Assembly (NCBI GenBank): GCA_963575745.1
Contig: CAUYUJ010017806.1
Coordinates: 64,001-120,000, forward strand
Reading direction: 5' to 3'
Source: Prorocentrum cordatum
Lineage: Eukaryota > Sar > Dinophyceae > Prorocentrales > Prorocentraceae
DNA: 56,000 nucleotides
Part shown: positions 1 to 9,952 of the stretch, one piece after another
How positions within the stretch are numbered: the first letter of the stretch is position 1
Layout: every line of letters starts with the position of its first letter
Position numbers and translations under genes: made by a program
Notes under the pieces: generated by a model
The model's input: the letters and a program-made list of their open reading frames with translations, nothing else
Databases searched by the model: none
Told to the model about the DNA's origin: nothing

Positions 1-19
1 GGCGGAACCAACTTCATAG

Positions 20-800
20 CGAGCCTGCGCGCTTGCAGGCGCGCGGGGAAACGTTCCCGACGGCGCTTCAGAAGCGCTGCAGGGGAGCCCCCAAAGCTCC
101 AGAAGCGCTTCGCGAGAGCGTCCGAGGGCCCGCCAGGAGAGCTTTCTGGTGTGTGCTCTCTTTCCCGGAGAGCTCTCTGAGAGCTACAGGGTTTAAAACT
201 AGAAGCCGGACGGTGGTGGTGCCCGCCAGCAGCCCATCCTGACCGGTCCAGGATCCTCGCAGCGCCTCGTCCGTCCCGGCAGGAGGTCCGGGAGCGCTTC
301 CGGCAAGCGTCCACGCGTGCCTGCGCGCGTGGAAGTGTTCCTGACAGCGCTTCAGAAGCGCTGCAGGGGGGCCCCAACAGCCCCAGAAACGCCTCGCGAA
401 AGCGTCCGAGGGCTCGCCAGGAAAGCTTTCCGGTGTGTGTGCGTGTGCTCTCTTTGCTCTCCGGGTTTTTCCCGGAAAGCTGAGAGAAAGCTAGAGGGTT
501 TTAGATTAGAAGCCGGACGGTGGTCGTGCCCGCCAGGAGCTCTTCCACGGCGGTCCACGATCCCCGCAGCAACTCGCCCGAGCCGGCAGCGGGTCCGGGA
601 GCGCCTCCGGCACGCGTCCACGCGTGCCTGCACGTGTGCAGGCGCGCATGGGGGCGTGCGGAAGTGTTCCTGGCAGCGCTTCAGAAGCACTTTGGGGAGC
701 CCCCGCGATTTCTCCCAGAGAGATTTCCCGTGATCTCCTCGCTCTCCTGTTTGCCTTCTCCCAGTCTTTGCTCTCCGGGTTTAGGGCGCTACCGGGGAAA
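20..800 (+). repeat. ~310-bp GC-rich tandem repeat, about 2.5 copies
   Basis: Three successive copies start near 20, 315 and 650. Each carries GCGCTTCAGAAGCGCTGCAG or a close variant, a CGCGAGAGCGTCCGAGGG-like stretch, a GGACGGTGGT segment and a palindromic CACGCGTGCCTGC region. No long conserved reading frame survives across the copies. Reverse-polarity relatives lie at about 21735-21975 and 26190-26450. The first ~20 bases (GGCGGAACCAACTTCATA) also occur at 2592 inside another repeat, so the array seems to sit within the repeat field that follows. Confidence 0.75.
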
Positions 801-1087
801 TATTCGTTTGAACCGGATTTTTTCGTAAGTGGTTATGCCGCGTCTGCCATTGAAATTCTCAAGTCCGCAGCAGTATTGCTATCAAAAGACTTCGGGAAAC
901 GTAAAACATATATTTTTCCGAGTCAGCTCATCTGAGAAAACTTGCTCGCGTGTTCCGAGCAGCGTTGTGCGAGAAAAGAGCTCTACGAGCCTCCCGGAGG
1001 TTTCCTCGTTGACGATTTACCGCCGGCTCCCAGTTTGCTAACAACATGTGGACGCTACCAAGTAAGTCGGTTTTGATTTGAAAGATG

Positions 1088-1417
1088 CCTCTCGTAGAGC
1101 TCTTCGTCATCGATGAGCGAGAGAAATTCCGGCGCGGGTTGGCGCTAGTACCTCGCTTTTCGGCACCGATGAGCTGGGGGAATTTCGGCGCAGGGTGGAG
1201 CTAGTTGGTCCACCCGGCTTATATGGACACAAATATAACTTTTATTCGGTTTCGCGAAGATTTGAAAGATATTTGACCATGCATTTTGAGAAAGCAATTT
1301 TACGCCCGCATTCGCATATAAACTTTGCTCCCAGAGCAGCAGATTATAAGAACATCTTGATTCATCATTCAACTTTGATTCTGAGCTCTCTTACCTGTGC
1401 GCGTGGCTCTACGAGGT
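1088..1417 (+). repeat. TIR-bounded repeat unit, diverged copy
   Basis: The left end CTCTCGTAGAGCTCTTCG and the right end GGCTCTACGAGGT are inverted repeats of each other. The interior has an extra duplicated TCGGCACCGATGAG segment. It is followed directly by a TGA/TCA-type hairpin. It is shorter than the 350-bp copies and not perfect. Confidence 0.5.
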
Positions 1418-2359
1418 TCCCGGCGGTGACCAGGTTGACGGTTCACCGCCGTCGGCAGTTTGACCATTCATTTTGTGTGCTGAGCATGCGCATATAAACT
1501 TTGTTTCCAGAGCTGCTCAGCTTTTCCGAGAGAGTTTTACTATGGGTTCACTCCCGGGAACGGACCTAGTATGAAGATCGAAAAATAGAAACAGTTTCAA
1601 GGAAATCTTCTCCAAAACTCTGCTTCTTTTCTGAGCGCTCCAGTCTGTGCAAAAAACTCTACGAGGTTGCCGGTGGTGACCAGGTTGACGGTTAACCGCT
1701 GGCGCCAGTTGGCCGACCCGACCAGAACAGGCAAAGTCGTGATTGGCTGGTTTTGTCAAAATTTGAAAGTTATTTGATTATTTACTTTATTGAAAAATAA
1801 GATTTTTTCGCGTCATTGGCATATAAATTTCGTTTCCAGAGCAGCTCAGCTCTCTGCGTGCAGTTTTGGTTGTATTCCGGGAACCGACTGCATATGCATA
1901 TCAAAAATGCGAAAATATGAATTCCAAGGAAATCTTCTATAGAACTCTCTGCGATTCTCAGCACCCTGAGGCGTGCAAGGAGCTGTGTGAGAGGTTCCCG
2001 GCCGTGACGAGGTTGAGGGTTTACCGCCGGTGCCACTATTTGGCAATTCATACTTTGTAGAGCTTTTCGTCATCGATGAGCTAGAGGAATCCAGCGCGGG
2101 GTCGAGCTAGTTGATGGACCCGGCCAGAAAGGAACATGTGTCATCTTTGGGTCGGTTTTTCAAATATTCGAAAAATATTTGGCAATTTTCTTTGTGAAAC
2201 CAGATTTTTCGCACCTGTAGTGGGTTATGCCGCGTCTGCCGGTCAAATTCTCAGATCTGTAGGTGCATTATTACAATGAAAACACTGGAGCCGTGTTTGG
2301 ATAAAAACATAACGTGATTTTTCGAGTTTTTCGGGTCTTGCTCCAGACGCTTCCTTCAT

Positions 2360-2709
2360 ACCTCGTAGAGCTCTTCGAAATCGATGAGCTAGAGGAATTC
2401 CGGCGCGGGGTGGAGCTAGTTGGCCGAACCAGAAGAGACAGTGTGACAACTTTGGGTCGGTTTTGCTAAGATTCGAAAGGTATTTGACAATTCGTCTTGA
2501 GAAAGCATTTTTTTCGCACCTGTGAACGATTATGAGGGCCTCTGCGTCATAATATGAGCTCTGTAGGCGCACAATAACTATCGAAACACTTGGCGGAACC
2601 AACTTCATATCGACATGGAAAAAATAATTGCCTTTTTTCGCAAAATGCTTCCAGCAGCTCTCTCTGTCGATTCTAAGCACTCTCACGCGTGGAAGGAGCT
2701 CTACGAGGT
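2360..2709 (+). mobile_element. 350-bp MITE-like unit with 16-bp TIRs
   Basis: The left terminus is ACCTCGTAGAGCTCTT. The right terminus is its reverse complement with one mismatch. The length is exactly 350 bp, the same as the copy at 13400-13749. It is non-coding and is followed at once by the hairpin repeat (stem GGCGGTGA, partner TCACCGCC). No target-site duplication is obvious. A non-autonomous foldback or DNA-transposon relative is the simplest reading, but a tandem satellite whose unit edge is palindromic is also possible. Confidence 0.6.
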
Positions 2710-4238
2710 TCCTGGCGGTGACCAGGTTGACGGTTCACCGCCGGCGCCAGTGTGGACCGAGGAGCGCCGTGCGAGAAGAGCTCTACGATGACCCCGGCGG
2801 TAACCTGGTTGACGGTTTACCGCCGGTTCCCAGTTTTCAGAAACCAGTTTTTTCGCTTGTAGTGGGTTATGCCGCGTCTGCCAGTCAAATTCTGAGGTCC
2901 GTAGATGCAGTATGACTATGAAAAGACTTGGCGGAACGATCTCGGATAAAAACACAAAAACGTGATTTTTCGAGTTTTTCAGGTCTTGCTCCGGACGCTT
3001 CCTTCATGTATACCGAGGAGCGCCGTGCGAGAAAAGAGCTCTACGAGGGCCCGGCGGTAACCTGGTAGACGGTTTACCGCCTGTTCCCAGTTGGACGCTA
3101 CCAAGTTGACCCACCCGGCCTGGGCGGACCTTGTGACGATTTCGGTTCGGTTTTCCTAATATTGAAAAAACATTTGATTATTCATTTTGAGATAGGACAT
3201 TTTTACGTCCAGCATTGATGTCGAAACTTTATCTGCCAGAAGCTGAGCTCTCCCGAGGAGTTTTATTATCGAAATATTTTAGGAACCGAGATCGGGTTGA
3301 GACGGAATAGTGCACATTTTTTTTTTCTCCAAAAAAGGCTCCGAGATCCTCTGTGCGTCGATTCTGAGCACTCTTACGCGTCTAAGGAGCTCTACGAGGC
3401 TCTCGGCGGTGACCATGTTGACAGTTCACCGCCAGCGCCAGTGCTATGATTCGAAAGATATTTGACCATTCATTTCGAGAATGCAGATTTGTACTCCGAG
3501 CATTAGTGTAGCTCAGCTCCTTAGAGACAGTTCTACTATCGAAACATTTGGAGCAACCGACATCATGTTGACACCGAGAAATACAAGTTTAATATGTTTC
3601 TAGAAATACTTCGAGAAGATGTCTGCTTCGATTCTGAGCACTCTTACGCGTGCAAGGAGCTCTACGAGGTTCCCGGCGGTGATCAGGTTGACGGTTCACC
3701 GCCAGCGCCAGTGCTAAGTTTACCGCCGGCGCCATCATCGATGAGCTAGAGGGATTCCGGCGCGGGGTGGAGCTAGTTGGCCGACCCGACCAAAAGAGAC
3801 TATGTGGTAACTTTGGGTGGGTTTTGCTAAGATTTGAAGGATAGTTGACAATTCATTTTGAGAAAAAAAGATTTCTCGCACCTGTAGTGGGTTATGCCGC
3901 GTCTGCCAGTCAAATTCTCAGGTCTGTAGGCGCAGTATTTTTAAAAAAACACTTCGAGGAAACAACTTTGGATCAAAACCGAAAAATCGTCATTTTTCGC
4001 GTTTTTCGGCTCTCGCTTCAGAAGCTTCCTTCATGTGTTCCGAGGAGCGCTGTGCAAGAGAAGAACTCTACGAGTTGCCCGGCGGTAACCTGGTTGAGCT
4101 CTACGAGTTCCCGGCGGTAGCCAAGGTTGAGGAAGCGGAGATTACCTCCCGCTCTCCCTCGGCCTTGGCCCGTCGGGGGCTCCTCGAGCTGCGTCGTGCA
4201 GTCAGGCAGCCTGCCCCTGGCCCGCCGCGCGGGGGCGC

Positions 4239-5645
4239 GTGGCGATCGGGCCACTTCGGCGACTTCGGCGAGTCCGAGGTAAGCAGGCCGCCTGCCTTTG
4301 TTTGTATTTGTTTGTGTGCATTGTTGCGGCATTTTGCCGCGTCGAGCTGGGCGGGACGAGCCAGAGTCAATCGATCGATCTGGACCGCTGGGGAGCCAAC
4401 TTCGGACACTGGGAGTGGGAGTATCTTGCCAGACAGGTTTTCAACGCTTGTCACGACGATAAAGATTCTCTAGTTGACATACCATCTGGACCACCTGATC
4501 TCTCTCCCACTTTACCTCACAATCCTGTTGCCCCATATAACTTTCATCAGTTAAGTGCGCATCTCAAACGTACTCGAGAAGATCGATCGTTCTGTGCGAA
4601 GTGGAATATCCCTTGTAACATCTCAGACGGCAAGATGGCTGCCTCATCAGCTGCTGCGGCCCCCGAGGTTTTCGCCATGGACGCCACTGATATGCCCGTT
4701 CCAGGAGCCAAGGAGGAGGAGGTCCCAGAGGGAAAACGTGTCAAAGTTCAGACGGTTGAAGGCCTCGAGGAGGCCATGACTAAGGGGATGGACAAGATCA
4801 CGACGCTTGTTGCATCTCTGGGAGGTAAGATGACTGAGGGCTTCCAATCAACTCATCGGAGCATCACGGACCTAGGCACCCAACTCAATGCTCGTGTTGA
4901 TTCGGTGGAGAAAAATGTACAGCAGGCGATGACGGACCTTGATGTTATCACTAAGAAGGTGGAGGATCAGAGGCTCCAGATTATTCAGCTCCAGCAGACT
5001 CCGGCAGGTGGGGCCCCCAGAGCAGGCACTTCTACGACAGCGTCCTCGGGGGAAACTCGGCAGTCCATGCAGAACTTCACTCCATCATTTGTCGAGCTCA
5101 AGGGATGGGTGACGGACTGGCGGGATGCAGAGAAGCGTCAGGAGGAGATGTTATCACAGCAGGCGTTGAACTCACTACTGAATGAGGTCCTGGCTGGAGA
5201 ATGGTTCAGCGGTGTGAAGGAGCTTCTGGACCTGAACCAATCCAAGAGGTTCAACACAGGTCGAGAGGCATGGGGTTATTCGCGTGCTCGGCTCTATTTC
5301 CAGAATGGGGTTACCAGTGACCAGCTGTGGGATCTCCGTCGTCGACTCGTCGCCGCGATCGCCGACAACAAACTCCAGCGCGCTCCCAGGGTCCTCAAGG
5401 TCCACGTGGAGGCCCCCCCCTGGAAGAAGCCCCATCTGGATGCCGCTGGGATCTTTCAGGCAAAGTTCAAGAGTTTCAAGAAGCATCATTCAAATCTCAG
5501 GGCTGAGACGGGACCACCGATTACGTTCATGTGGGGCTCCAGTGACCACTTACCACCTCCAGGGAAGATTGTGGCCAAGTTCTCTCTGCAGAATGGCTGG
5601 GAGATTACTCGTGCACAGCTTGATTACGTTCATGTCTTCCAGTGA
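4239..5645 (+). CDS. LINE A ORF1 protein (coiled coil, nucleic-acid-binding type)
   Basis: The frame opens near 4239 with a GTG. The first in-frame ATG is at 4635, which is the likelier start. From there the protein has an acidic, alanine-rich leader, a heptad-rich coiled coil (about residues 175-250 of the open frame; MTEGFQSTHRSITDLGTQL region), then a conserved C-terminal domain opening with FVELKGWVTDW and including an RRM-like ARLYFQNG..LWDLRRRL stretch and VHVEAPPWKKP. LINE B ORF1 has the same order (VELKGWVTNW, WRVKRC, VSVECPEWKRD). LINE ORF1 proteins are typically trimeric RNA-binding chaperones; that role is inferred. Upstream of the ATG a hydrophobic run (CLCLYLFVCIVAAFC) is in frame, and LINE B has a counterpart. 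The C-terminus is altered by a tandem duplication, so the final ~35 residues differ from LINE B. Confidence 0.65.
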   Translation: MAIGPLRRLRRVRGKQAACLCLYLFVCIVAAFCRVELGGTSQSQSIDLDRWGANFGHWEWEYLARQVFNACHDDKDSLVDIPSGPPDLSPTLPHNPVAPYNFHQLSAHLKRTREDRSFCAKWNIPCNISDGKMAASSAAAAPEVFAMDATDMPVPGAKEEEVPEGKRVKVQTVEGLEEAMTKGMDKITTLVASLGGKMTEGFQSTHRSITDLGTQLNARVDSVEKNVQQAMTDLDVITKKVEDQRLQIIQLQQTPAGGAPRAGTSTTASSGETRQSMQNFTPSFVELKGWVTDWRDAEKRQEEMLSQQALNSLLNEVLAGEWFSGVKELLDLNQSKRFNTGREAWGYSRARLYFQNGVTSDQLWDLRRRLVAAIADNKLQRAPRVLKVHVEAPPWKKPHLDAAGIFQAKFKSFKKHHSNLRAETGPPITFMWGSSDHLPPPGKIVAKFSLQNGWEITRAQLDYVHVFQ

Positions 5646-5705
5646 CCACTTACCACCTGCAGAGGAAGATTGACAAGTTCTAGAGGCTGCTCGTGCACAG
5701 CTTGA
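5519..5705 (+). repeat. 103-bp imperfect tandem duplication at the ORF1/ORF2 junction
   Basis: GATTACGTTCATGT begins at 5519 and again at 5622, followed both times by CCAGTGACCACTTACCACCT, an AGGAAGATTG-like segment and TCGTGCACAGCTTGA. The second copy carries deletions. It changes the ORF1 C-terminus and displaces the region that should encode the start of the endonuclease. Confidence 0.8.
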
Positions 5706-5737
5706 GCCATCAACATTGATGCGTCGTACGGAGGTTT

Positions 5738-8700
5738 GTGCGTCGGGCAGGTGCAGAGAACGGCCATGACATAAGTAATTCACTACGTCGCTTAGATGTG
5801 GGACTCGCGGGGTTGTGCGAGTGTCAGTTCCTTTTAGTTCGTGATCTCAGCATGCGAGGCTACACAATTTTTCGCAGTACTTGTCGGAAGGCTGCGGTGA
5901 TCATGTCCAAGTCTTGGAGAGACTCGCTCAGAGCCACATATCGTGGCAAAGGTTTTGTCATTTGTAGTTATTCTAGTGTTACGGTTATTGTTGCATATAT
6001 GCCACATGAGAGTATCAGTACCCTTACGGAAGAACAGTATGAGCATGATGTGTATGAGCAGATATTGTTTGATATATCCCAAGTGCTTCGCACACATAGG
6101 TCTAAGTTCCCGAAGCAGCCGCAGGACCTGGTCTTCTTGACAGATGCTAACGTCGAACTCGAGCCAGATTCGGAGGTCAACGGCTTCAGAGTTACTGGAT
6201 CAGGGCTTCTGGAGGCGTCTGGGATTGCTGGGGATTCTACGGAGATTGATACTGGGATGGAGGAAGGAGCGGATGACGGCAACCCGTATATGACTCAAAC
6301 AAAGCGTGGTGCACGTAAAACAAGACCTCATAGGGTTGTCTCGGGCTTCGAAATTCGACGGGCGTCTAGGCTGCAATCTATGAGGAGGGCCCTACTGGAC
6401 TTCTGCGGGCTCTGGGGCATCAGGATGGAGAACGCATTTGGGCAGAGGAGGGTTACTTTCAAATCAAGTGCGGGGGTGGAGAAGGTGCTCGACTATGTTG
6501 GTGTCAGCCGTCGTTTACACAGGCAGGAGATCACTGTAGGCTGGATGCTGCCTGCGGAAATCGTCCACGCCTGGACGGAGCACCCATGCAGCAGATGCGA
6601 GCGTGCGCTGTCTGACCACGCTTGCATAGTTGTTCGCCTGTCTTGTGCACCGTCTGCGAAGAGACGGGCACAGCCTGCTCGAAAATTCATCCACTTGCAG
6701 CCGGTGTCGCAGCTTGAGTTTGCGAAGAACATGGACGATCGGGGCAGTCGTTACCGTGCTTTGTGCCAGGAAAATGCTGACCCAGAGGACCGCCAGGAGA
6801 TGTTGGATATGCTGGGACCTGACCTCATAAAGGCCGCCGAGGAGACCCCCCAGAAAGATATCAATCCCAGGAATAATGTGCCAAAGAAATCCGAGATCCA
6901 CTGGGCCGCCCAGGAAAGTAAACGCGAAGCGCTTCGTCGTGGGGATAGAGAGGAGGCCAAACGGTGCTCAAAGATAGTGAGGAGAGAAAGAAGGAGGCTG
7001 GAGGCAAGAGTACAGAAGTGGATGACGGAAATGAACACGAGGAGGAGGAGGGCCAAGACGGAGACGTTGATCCTTGCCAACGGGATGGAGTCTCAGAACC
7101 GCGAGGAGTGGGGGGACGAGATATTGGGGCACATGAAGTCTAAGGTGGAGGACCCCGGGGCCAGAGAGGTGACCCTTCGTGAGCTTCAGTCGCTGCGTGG
7201 TCTATGTTCGGGAAGCGGATCCTCAGAGGTGTTCTCGATGTCGCTCCTGCTGCGGGCGAGGGCGAAGCTGTCCACGGGCAAGGCCCCAGGTCCCGACAAC
7301 GTGACTGTCACGATGTTGAAACAGCTCTCGTGGGCATCTGTGCGACGTGTTCTGGTGAGCTTCCAAGGTGTGTATTCCCGCAGGTTATGTTGCCCCGACA
7401 GTTGGCGTCAACTAGCTGCCACGCTCATGCCTAAAGAAATGGACATACAACATTTGACTGATACACGTGTGCTATGTCTACAGTCGTGTCTTATGAAATG
7501 GTACATGACATGTATTGTGGTGATGATTGAGAAGAGGATTGAGGAGCACCGACACTATGTATGCCTGTACGGATTCAGTTCGGGACGCAAAACATCGGAA
7601 ATCACCAGCGTTGCCAAGAGGCTCAGCCAGCACTCCGCTGTCTGGGGCAAAGGAGACAGTTTGTGGCTTGCCAACCTTGATATTTTACAAGCTTTCGATA
7701 ATGTCACTCCGTGCCTCGCCATGCGCTGTCTTCGTGCTCTTGACATACCTGCTGATCTCATTGTGGCGTTGATTGAACCCATGATGGATAATCAGTGCGT
7801 GGCCAGCTTCGAGGGCATCGAGGCATCGTCAGCGGTCTATTGGGACAAATCTATTCGAACGGGAGGAGTAGAGGGACCGATGATTTTTCTTGCAGTCTCT
7901 ATTGTACTCTGGAGAGATGTGATCGACAGATGGAGGCAGGAAACGCAGTACGGTATCACATTGGAAAATGATGAGCGCATGTTCAACGGTGAGCGTATGA
8001 CCCACAGTTTCTGGGCAGATAATCTTCTGTTGTATGCGAAGACCCGCACTGACCTCGAGTTGATGGTGCGTGACATGAGTATCCCGCTGATGAATGCAGG
8101 AATGACCTGGAAGCCGAAATCTTTGATGTATATTTACTTTGGTGCGCCGCCTGGCATCCCGCCGTCCCCCGAGCAGGATATCCGTGTGCTGGTGCCGTCT
8201 AGTGACGCTGCTCTTGGGACCCGAGAAGTGGTCCTACCGCGTGTTCAGTCGTTTGAGATCCTGGGAGCCACTCTGGAGGAGACCTGGAAGGACCACTCGG
8301 ACTCAGAGGCCATGCTCCAGAAAGCCCAGAAGATGTTCTTTGGGGAAATCGCGTATTATCGCTGCTCTGGGATTGACTTGGCTGAAAGATTTACTCGCTA
8401 TCAAGCTAAAGTGATTGCTGCATTATTATTCAACTGTGAGGGCAGAACGCCCGACTATTCTACCATTGCTGCTGTTCACTATTTTGAAGGCAGATGTCTA
8501 GCGATAATGTCAGGTCTACGCAAGCGGAGAACTGAAGGCTGGTCTGAGTTTCAACGTAGGCGATACAAAGCGGGACGACAGAGTTTTGTTGAGCTTGGAT
8601 TCCGAAGTGCGGTGCAGATATGGATATTTCGCTGTTGGGATTGGGCTAAGGATGTCTCAGTTGCTGCAAGTATTCGTATGAGAAGATACACAACACACAC

Positions 8701-9880
8701 AGAGGAGGAGGAGGGAGAGACGGTACCAAATCGGCGTCAGAGGAAAACTCGGGCGATGGCGGCGGCGGCGGCTTCTCATGCATATCATGTATCTCAGATA
8801 TCCCAGATGTCGAGTGGCTGTCGTCGGCGGACACCGGATGATCAGCCTGCCATACCTGAGGAGTCGGACATGTCACGTGAATGGATGATATCTAGGCTGG
8901 CCATGCTACACGGAAGGGGGAAGTGGACGGAACAGCATGACACATGTATTCTAGCGTTGCCTGCAAAAGATAGGAAGCAACTCACGCGCATGAACATGGG
9001 CGGCCCTCCCCGTGGACATACTGTGTGGGACTGGTGTTTGTGCGATCTCTTTGGTTGCGAGTGGTACCTCTCGTTCGACAGCTCCGCTGGGTCCCGAGAG
9101 AAATATTGCAAGCATTTGCTGACTGTGATTGGTATGCAACACTTGTTCGACTTGTTTGTTTTACCCAGGCCACCTGGTGTGAGGCACGTGAAGGCGGAGG
9201 AGGAGGAGGAGAGAGAGATGAATGAGAGGATGAGCAAACGTATTGCCGCTAATTATGAGAATGAAACGGAGTGGAGGTGTGAGAATATTGAGCGTCTTGG
9301 GATGGAGATCTTGGGAGATAGTAAGACGGTTGTAAACTGGATGTGTGGTGAGTGGCAGATTCGCAACAAGCAGTGTGTACGACTGGTGGGAACACTACAA
9401 AATACGGTATCGATGCTGTCTGGATGGGGACTGACCTCACCTGCATCGGGACAGAATCTGTATAAGCATTTCTTTCGTGAGGGTAATGAGCGTGCGGATA
9501 GATTGTCGTGGGAGGCCAGAGGTGGCCAAACTATTACTCGCTGGTTTGCATATGATAAGTTCCTCAGTACTCGTAAGACTGCTCTCCGTGGTGCATTCGA
9601 TGGGGGTGTCAGTAATGAAGGATGTGGAGGTGGGTGGTGGCTTCAGATTGGCGTTGTAGGTAGGGGTTCCAGCGTGCAGGTTGATTTTCCCATCTCCTCC
9701 TCCTCCTCCTCCTCCTCTTCCTCCTGCACCAGCTCGCACAGCTTCCATTGGCACGATGTGGCCGAGGAGGCGATGAGCTTGCCTCCTGGTAGCACAGTAA
9801 CCTGCTGTGAACTAACGGCCTGCGCTGCCCTGACGAGAGCTGCTGCTAAGGTGGCGTGCGCTCTGCTGCGACCTACCTAA
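5738..9880 (+). CDS. LINE A ORF2: endonuclease - reverse transcriptase - permuted RNase H
   Basis: This is an open frame of 1380 codons. It begins with GTG; the preceding in-frame codon block starts after a TGA at 5717, and no ATG precedes the first domain. The exonuclease-endonuclease-phosphatase (EEP) part covers about residues 1-300: CECQ, DANVEL (Asp136) and SDH (Asp293) are present, but the WN motif of LINE B is replaced by a run read as RFVRR. The reverse transcriptase spans about 500-830: GKAPGPDN, motif A LDILQAFD (Asp648), motif B GGVEGPM and motif C FWADN (Asp761, Asn762). After a ~340-residue linker comes RNase H in permuted order: GDS Asp1194, ERAD Asp1254, FDGG Asp1288, ELTA Glu1358. 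A TCC-repeat-coded serine run sits between the last two. The enzyme would nick target DNA and copy element RNA in the nucleus. The degenerate endonuclease N-terminus makes activity doubtful. Confidence 0.85.
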   Translation: MRRAGAENGHDISNSLRRLDVGLAGLCECQFLLVRDLSMRGYTIFRSTCRKAAVIMSKSWRDSLRATYRGKGFVICSYSSVTVIVAYMPHESISTLTEEQYEHDVYEQILFDISQVLRTHRSKFPKQPQDLVFLTDANVELEPDSEVNGFRVTGSGLLEASGIAGDSTEIDTGMEEGADDGNPYMTQTKRGARKTRPHRVVSGFEIRRASRLQSMRRALLDFCGLWGIRMENAFGQRRVTFKSSAGVEKVLDYVGVSRRLHRQEITVGWMLPAEIVHAWTEHPCSRCERALSDHACIVVRLSCAPSAKRRAQPARKFIHLQPVSQLEFAKNMDDRGSRYRALCQENADPEDRQEMLDMLGPDLIKAAEETPQKDINPRNNVPKKSEIHWAAQESKREALRRGDREEAKRCSKIVRRERRRLEARVQKWMTEMNTRRRRAKTETLILANGMESQNREEWGDEILGHMKSKVEDPGAREVTLRELQSLRGLCSGSGSSEVFSMSLLLRARAKLSTGKAPGPDNVTVTMLKQLSWASVRRVLVSFQGVYSRRLCCPDSWRQLAATLMPKEMDIQHLTDTRVLCLQSCLMKWYMTCIVVMIEKRIEEHRHYVCLYGFSSGRKTSEITSVAKRLSQHSAVWGKGDSLWLANLDILQAFDNVTPCLAMRCLRALDIPADLIVALIEPMMDNQCVASFEGIEASSAVYWDKSIRTGGVEGPMIFLAVSIVLWRDVIDRWRQETQYGITLENDERMFNGERMTHSFWADNLLLYAKTRTDLELMVRDMSIPLMNAGMTWKPKSLMYIYFGAPPGIPPSPEQDIRVLVPSSDAALGTREVVLPRVQSFEILGATLEETWKDHSDSEAMLQKAQKMFFGEIAYYRCSGIDLAERFTRYQAKVIAALLFNCEGRTPDYSTIAAVHYFEGRCLAIMSGLRKRRTEGWSEFQRRRYKAGRQSFVELGFRSAVQIWIFRCWDWAKDVSVAASIRMRRYTTHTEEEEGETVPNRRQRKTRAMAAAAASHAYHVSQISQMSSGCRRRTPDDQPAIPEESDMSREWMISRLAMLHGRGKWTEQHDTCILALPAKDRKQLTRMNMGGPPRGHTVWDWCLCDLFGCEWYLSFDSSAGSREKYCKHLLTVIGMQHLFDLFVLPRPPGVRHVKAEEEEEREMNERMSKRIAANYENETEWRCENIERLGMEILGDSKTVVNWMCGEWQIRNKQCVRLVGTLQNTVSMLSGWGLTSPASGQNLYKHFFREGNERADRLSWEARGGQTITRWFAYDKFLSTRKTALRGAFDGGVSNEGCGGGWWLQIGVVGRGSSVQVDFPISSSSSSSSSSCTSSHSFHWHDVAEEAMSLPPGSTVTCCELTACAALTRAAAKVACALLRPT

Positions 9881-9952
9881 GATGGTGGGGGGCTCAGTTG
9901 CACTGCTCCGCCGATTCGGATTCGGATTCTAGTGGCGGACCGCAAAAAAAAA

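Larger units (their letters stand above)
820..4092 (+). repeat. Field of TIR units and hairpin repeats, plus polarity
   Basis: No coding gene is visible. The stretch is a mosaic of recurring modules: a block starting with a TAGAGCTCTTCG-type end and CATCGATGAGCTAGAGG; a block with GGTTATGCCGCGTCTGCC; a block with CATATAAACTTYGTTYC and a GGAACCGA segment; and a CGAGGAGCGC..AAGAGCTCTACGAG end followed by a hairpin (stem CCGGCGGTRA, partner TYACCGCCGG). Hairpin copies sit near 1410, 1655, 2710, 2795, 3050, 3400 and 3670. Two sub-types alternate, one with TAA/TTA at the stem top and one with TGA/TCA. Confidence 0.75.
4093..9952 (+). mobile_element. LINE A, non-LTR retrotransposon (ORF1 + EEP/RT/RNase H)
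   Basis: The element has two coding regions, a short 3' UTR and a terminal A-run at 9944-9952. Immediately after the A-run the target resumes as CCGGGTTGACGG then TTTACCGCCG, the 3' half of the hairpin repeat. The 5' edge lies within 4093-4125, where the 5' half of the hairpin (CCCGGCGGTAACC) occurs and is then partly repeated 40 bp on (CCCGGCGGTAGCC). A 103-bp partial tandem duplication at the ORF1/ORF2 boundary and loss of the endonuclease WN motif suggest that this copy is no longer active. Confidence 0.8.

Noticed and set aside
5090-5110. CTCAAGGG in LINE A ORF1 (and at 14668 in LINE B) as a spliced-leader relic
   Set aside because: It is coding sequence for the conserved ELKGW motif, not an element boundary.
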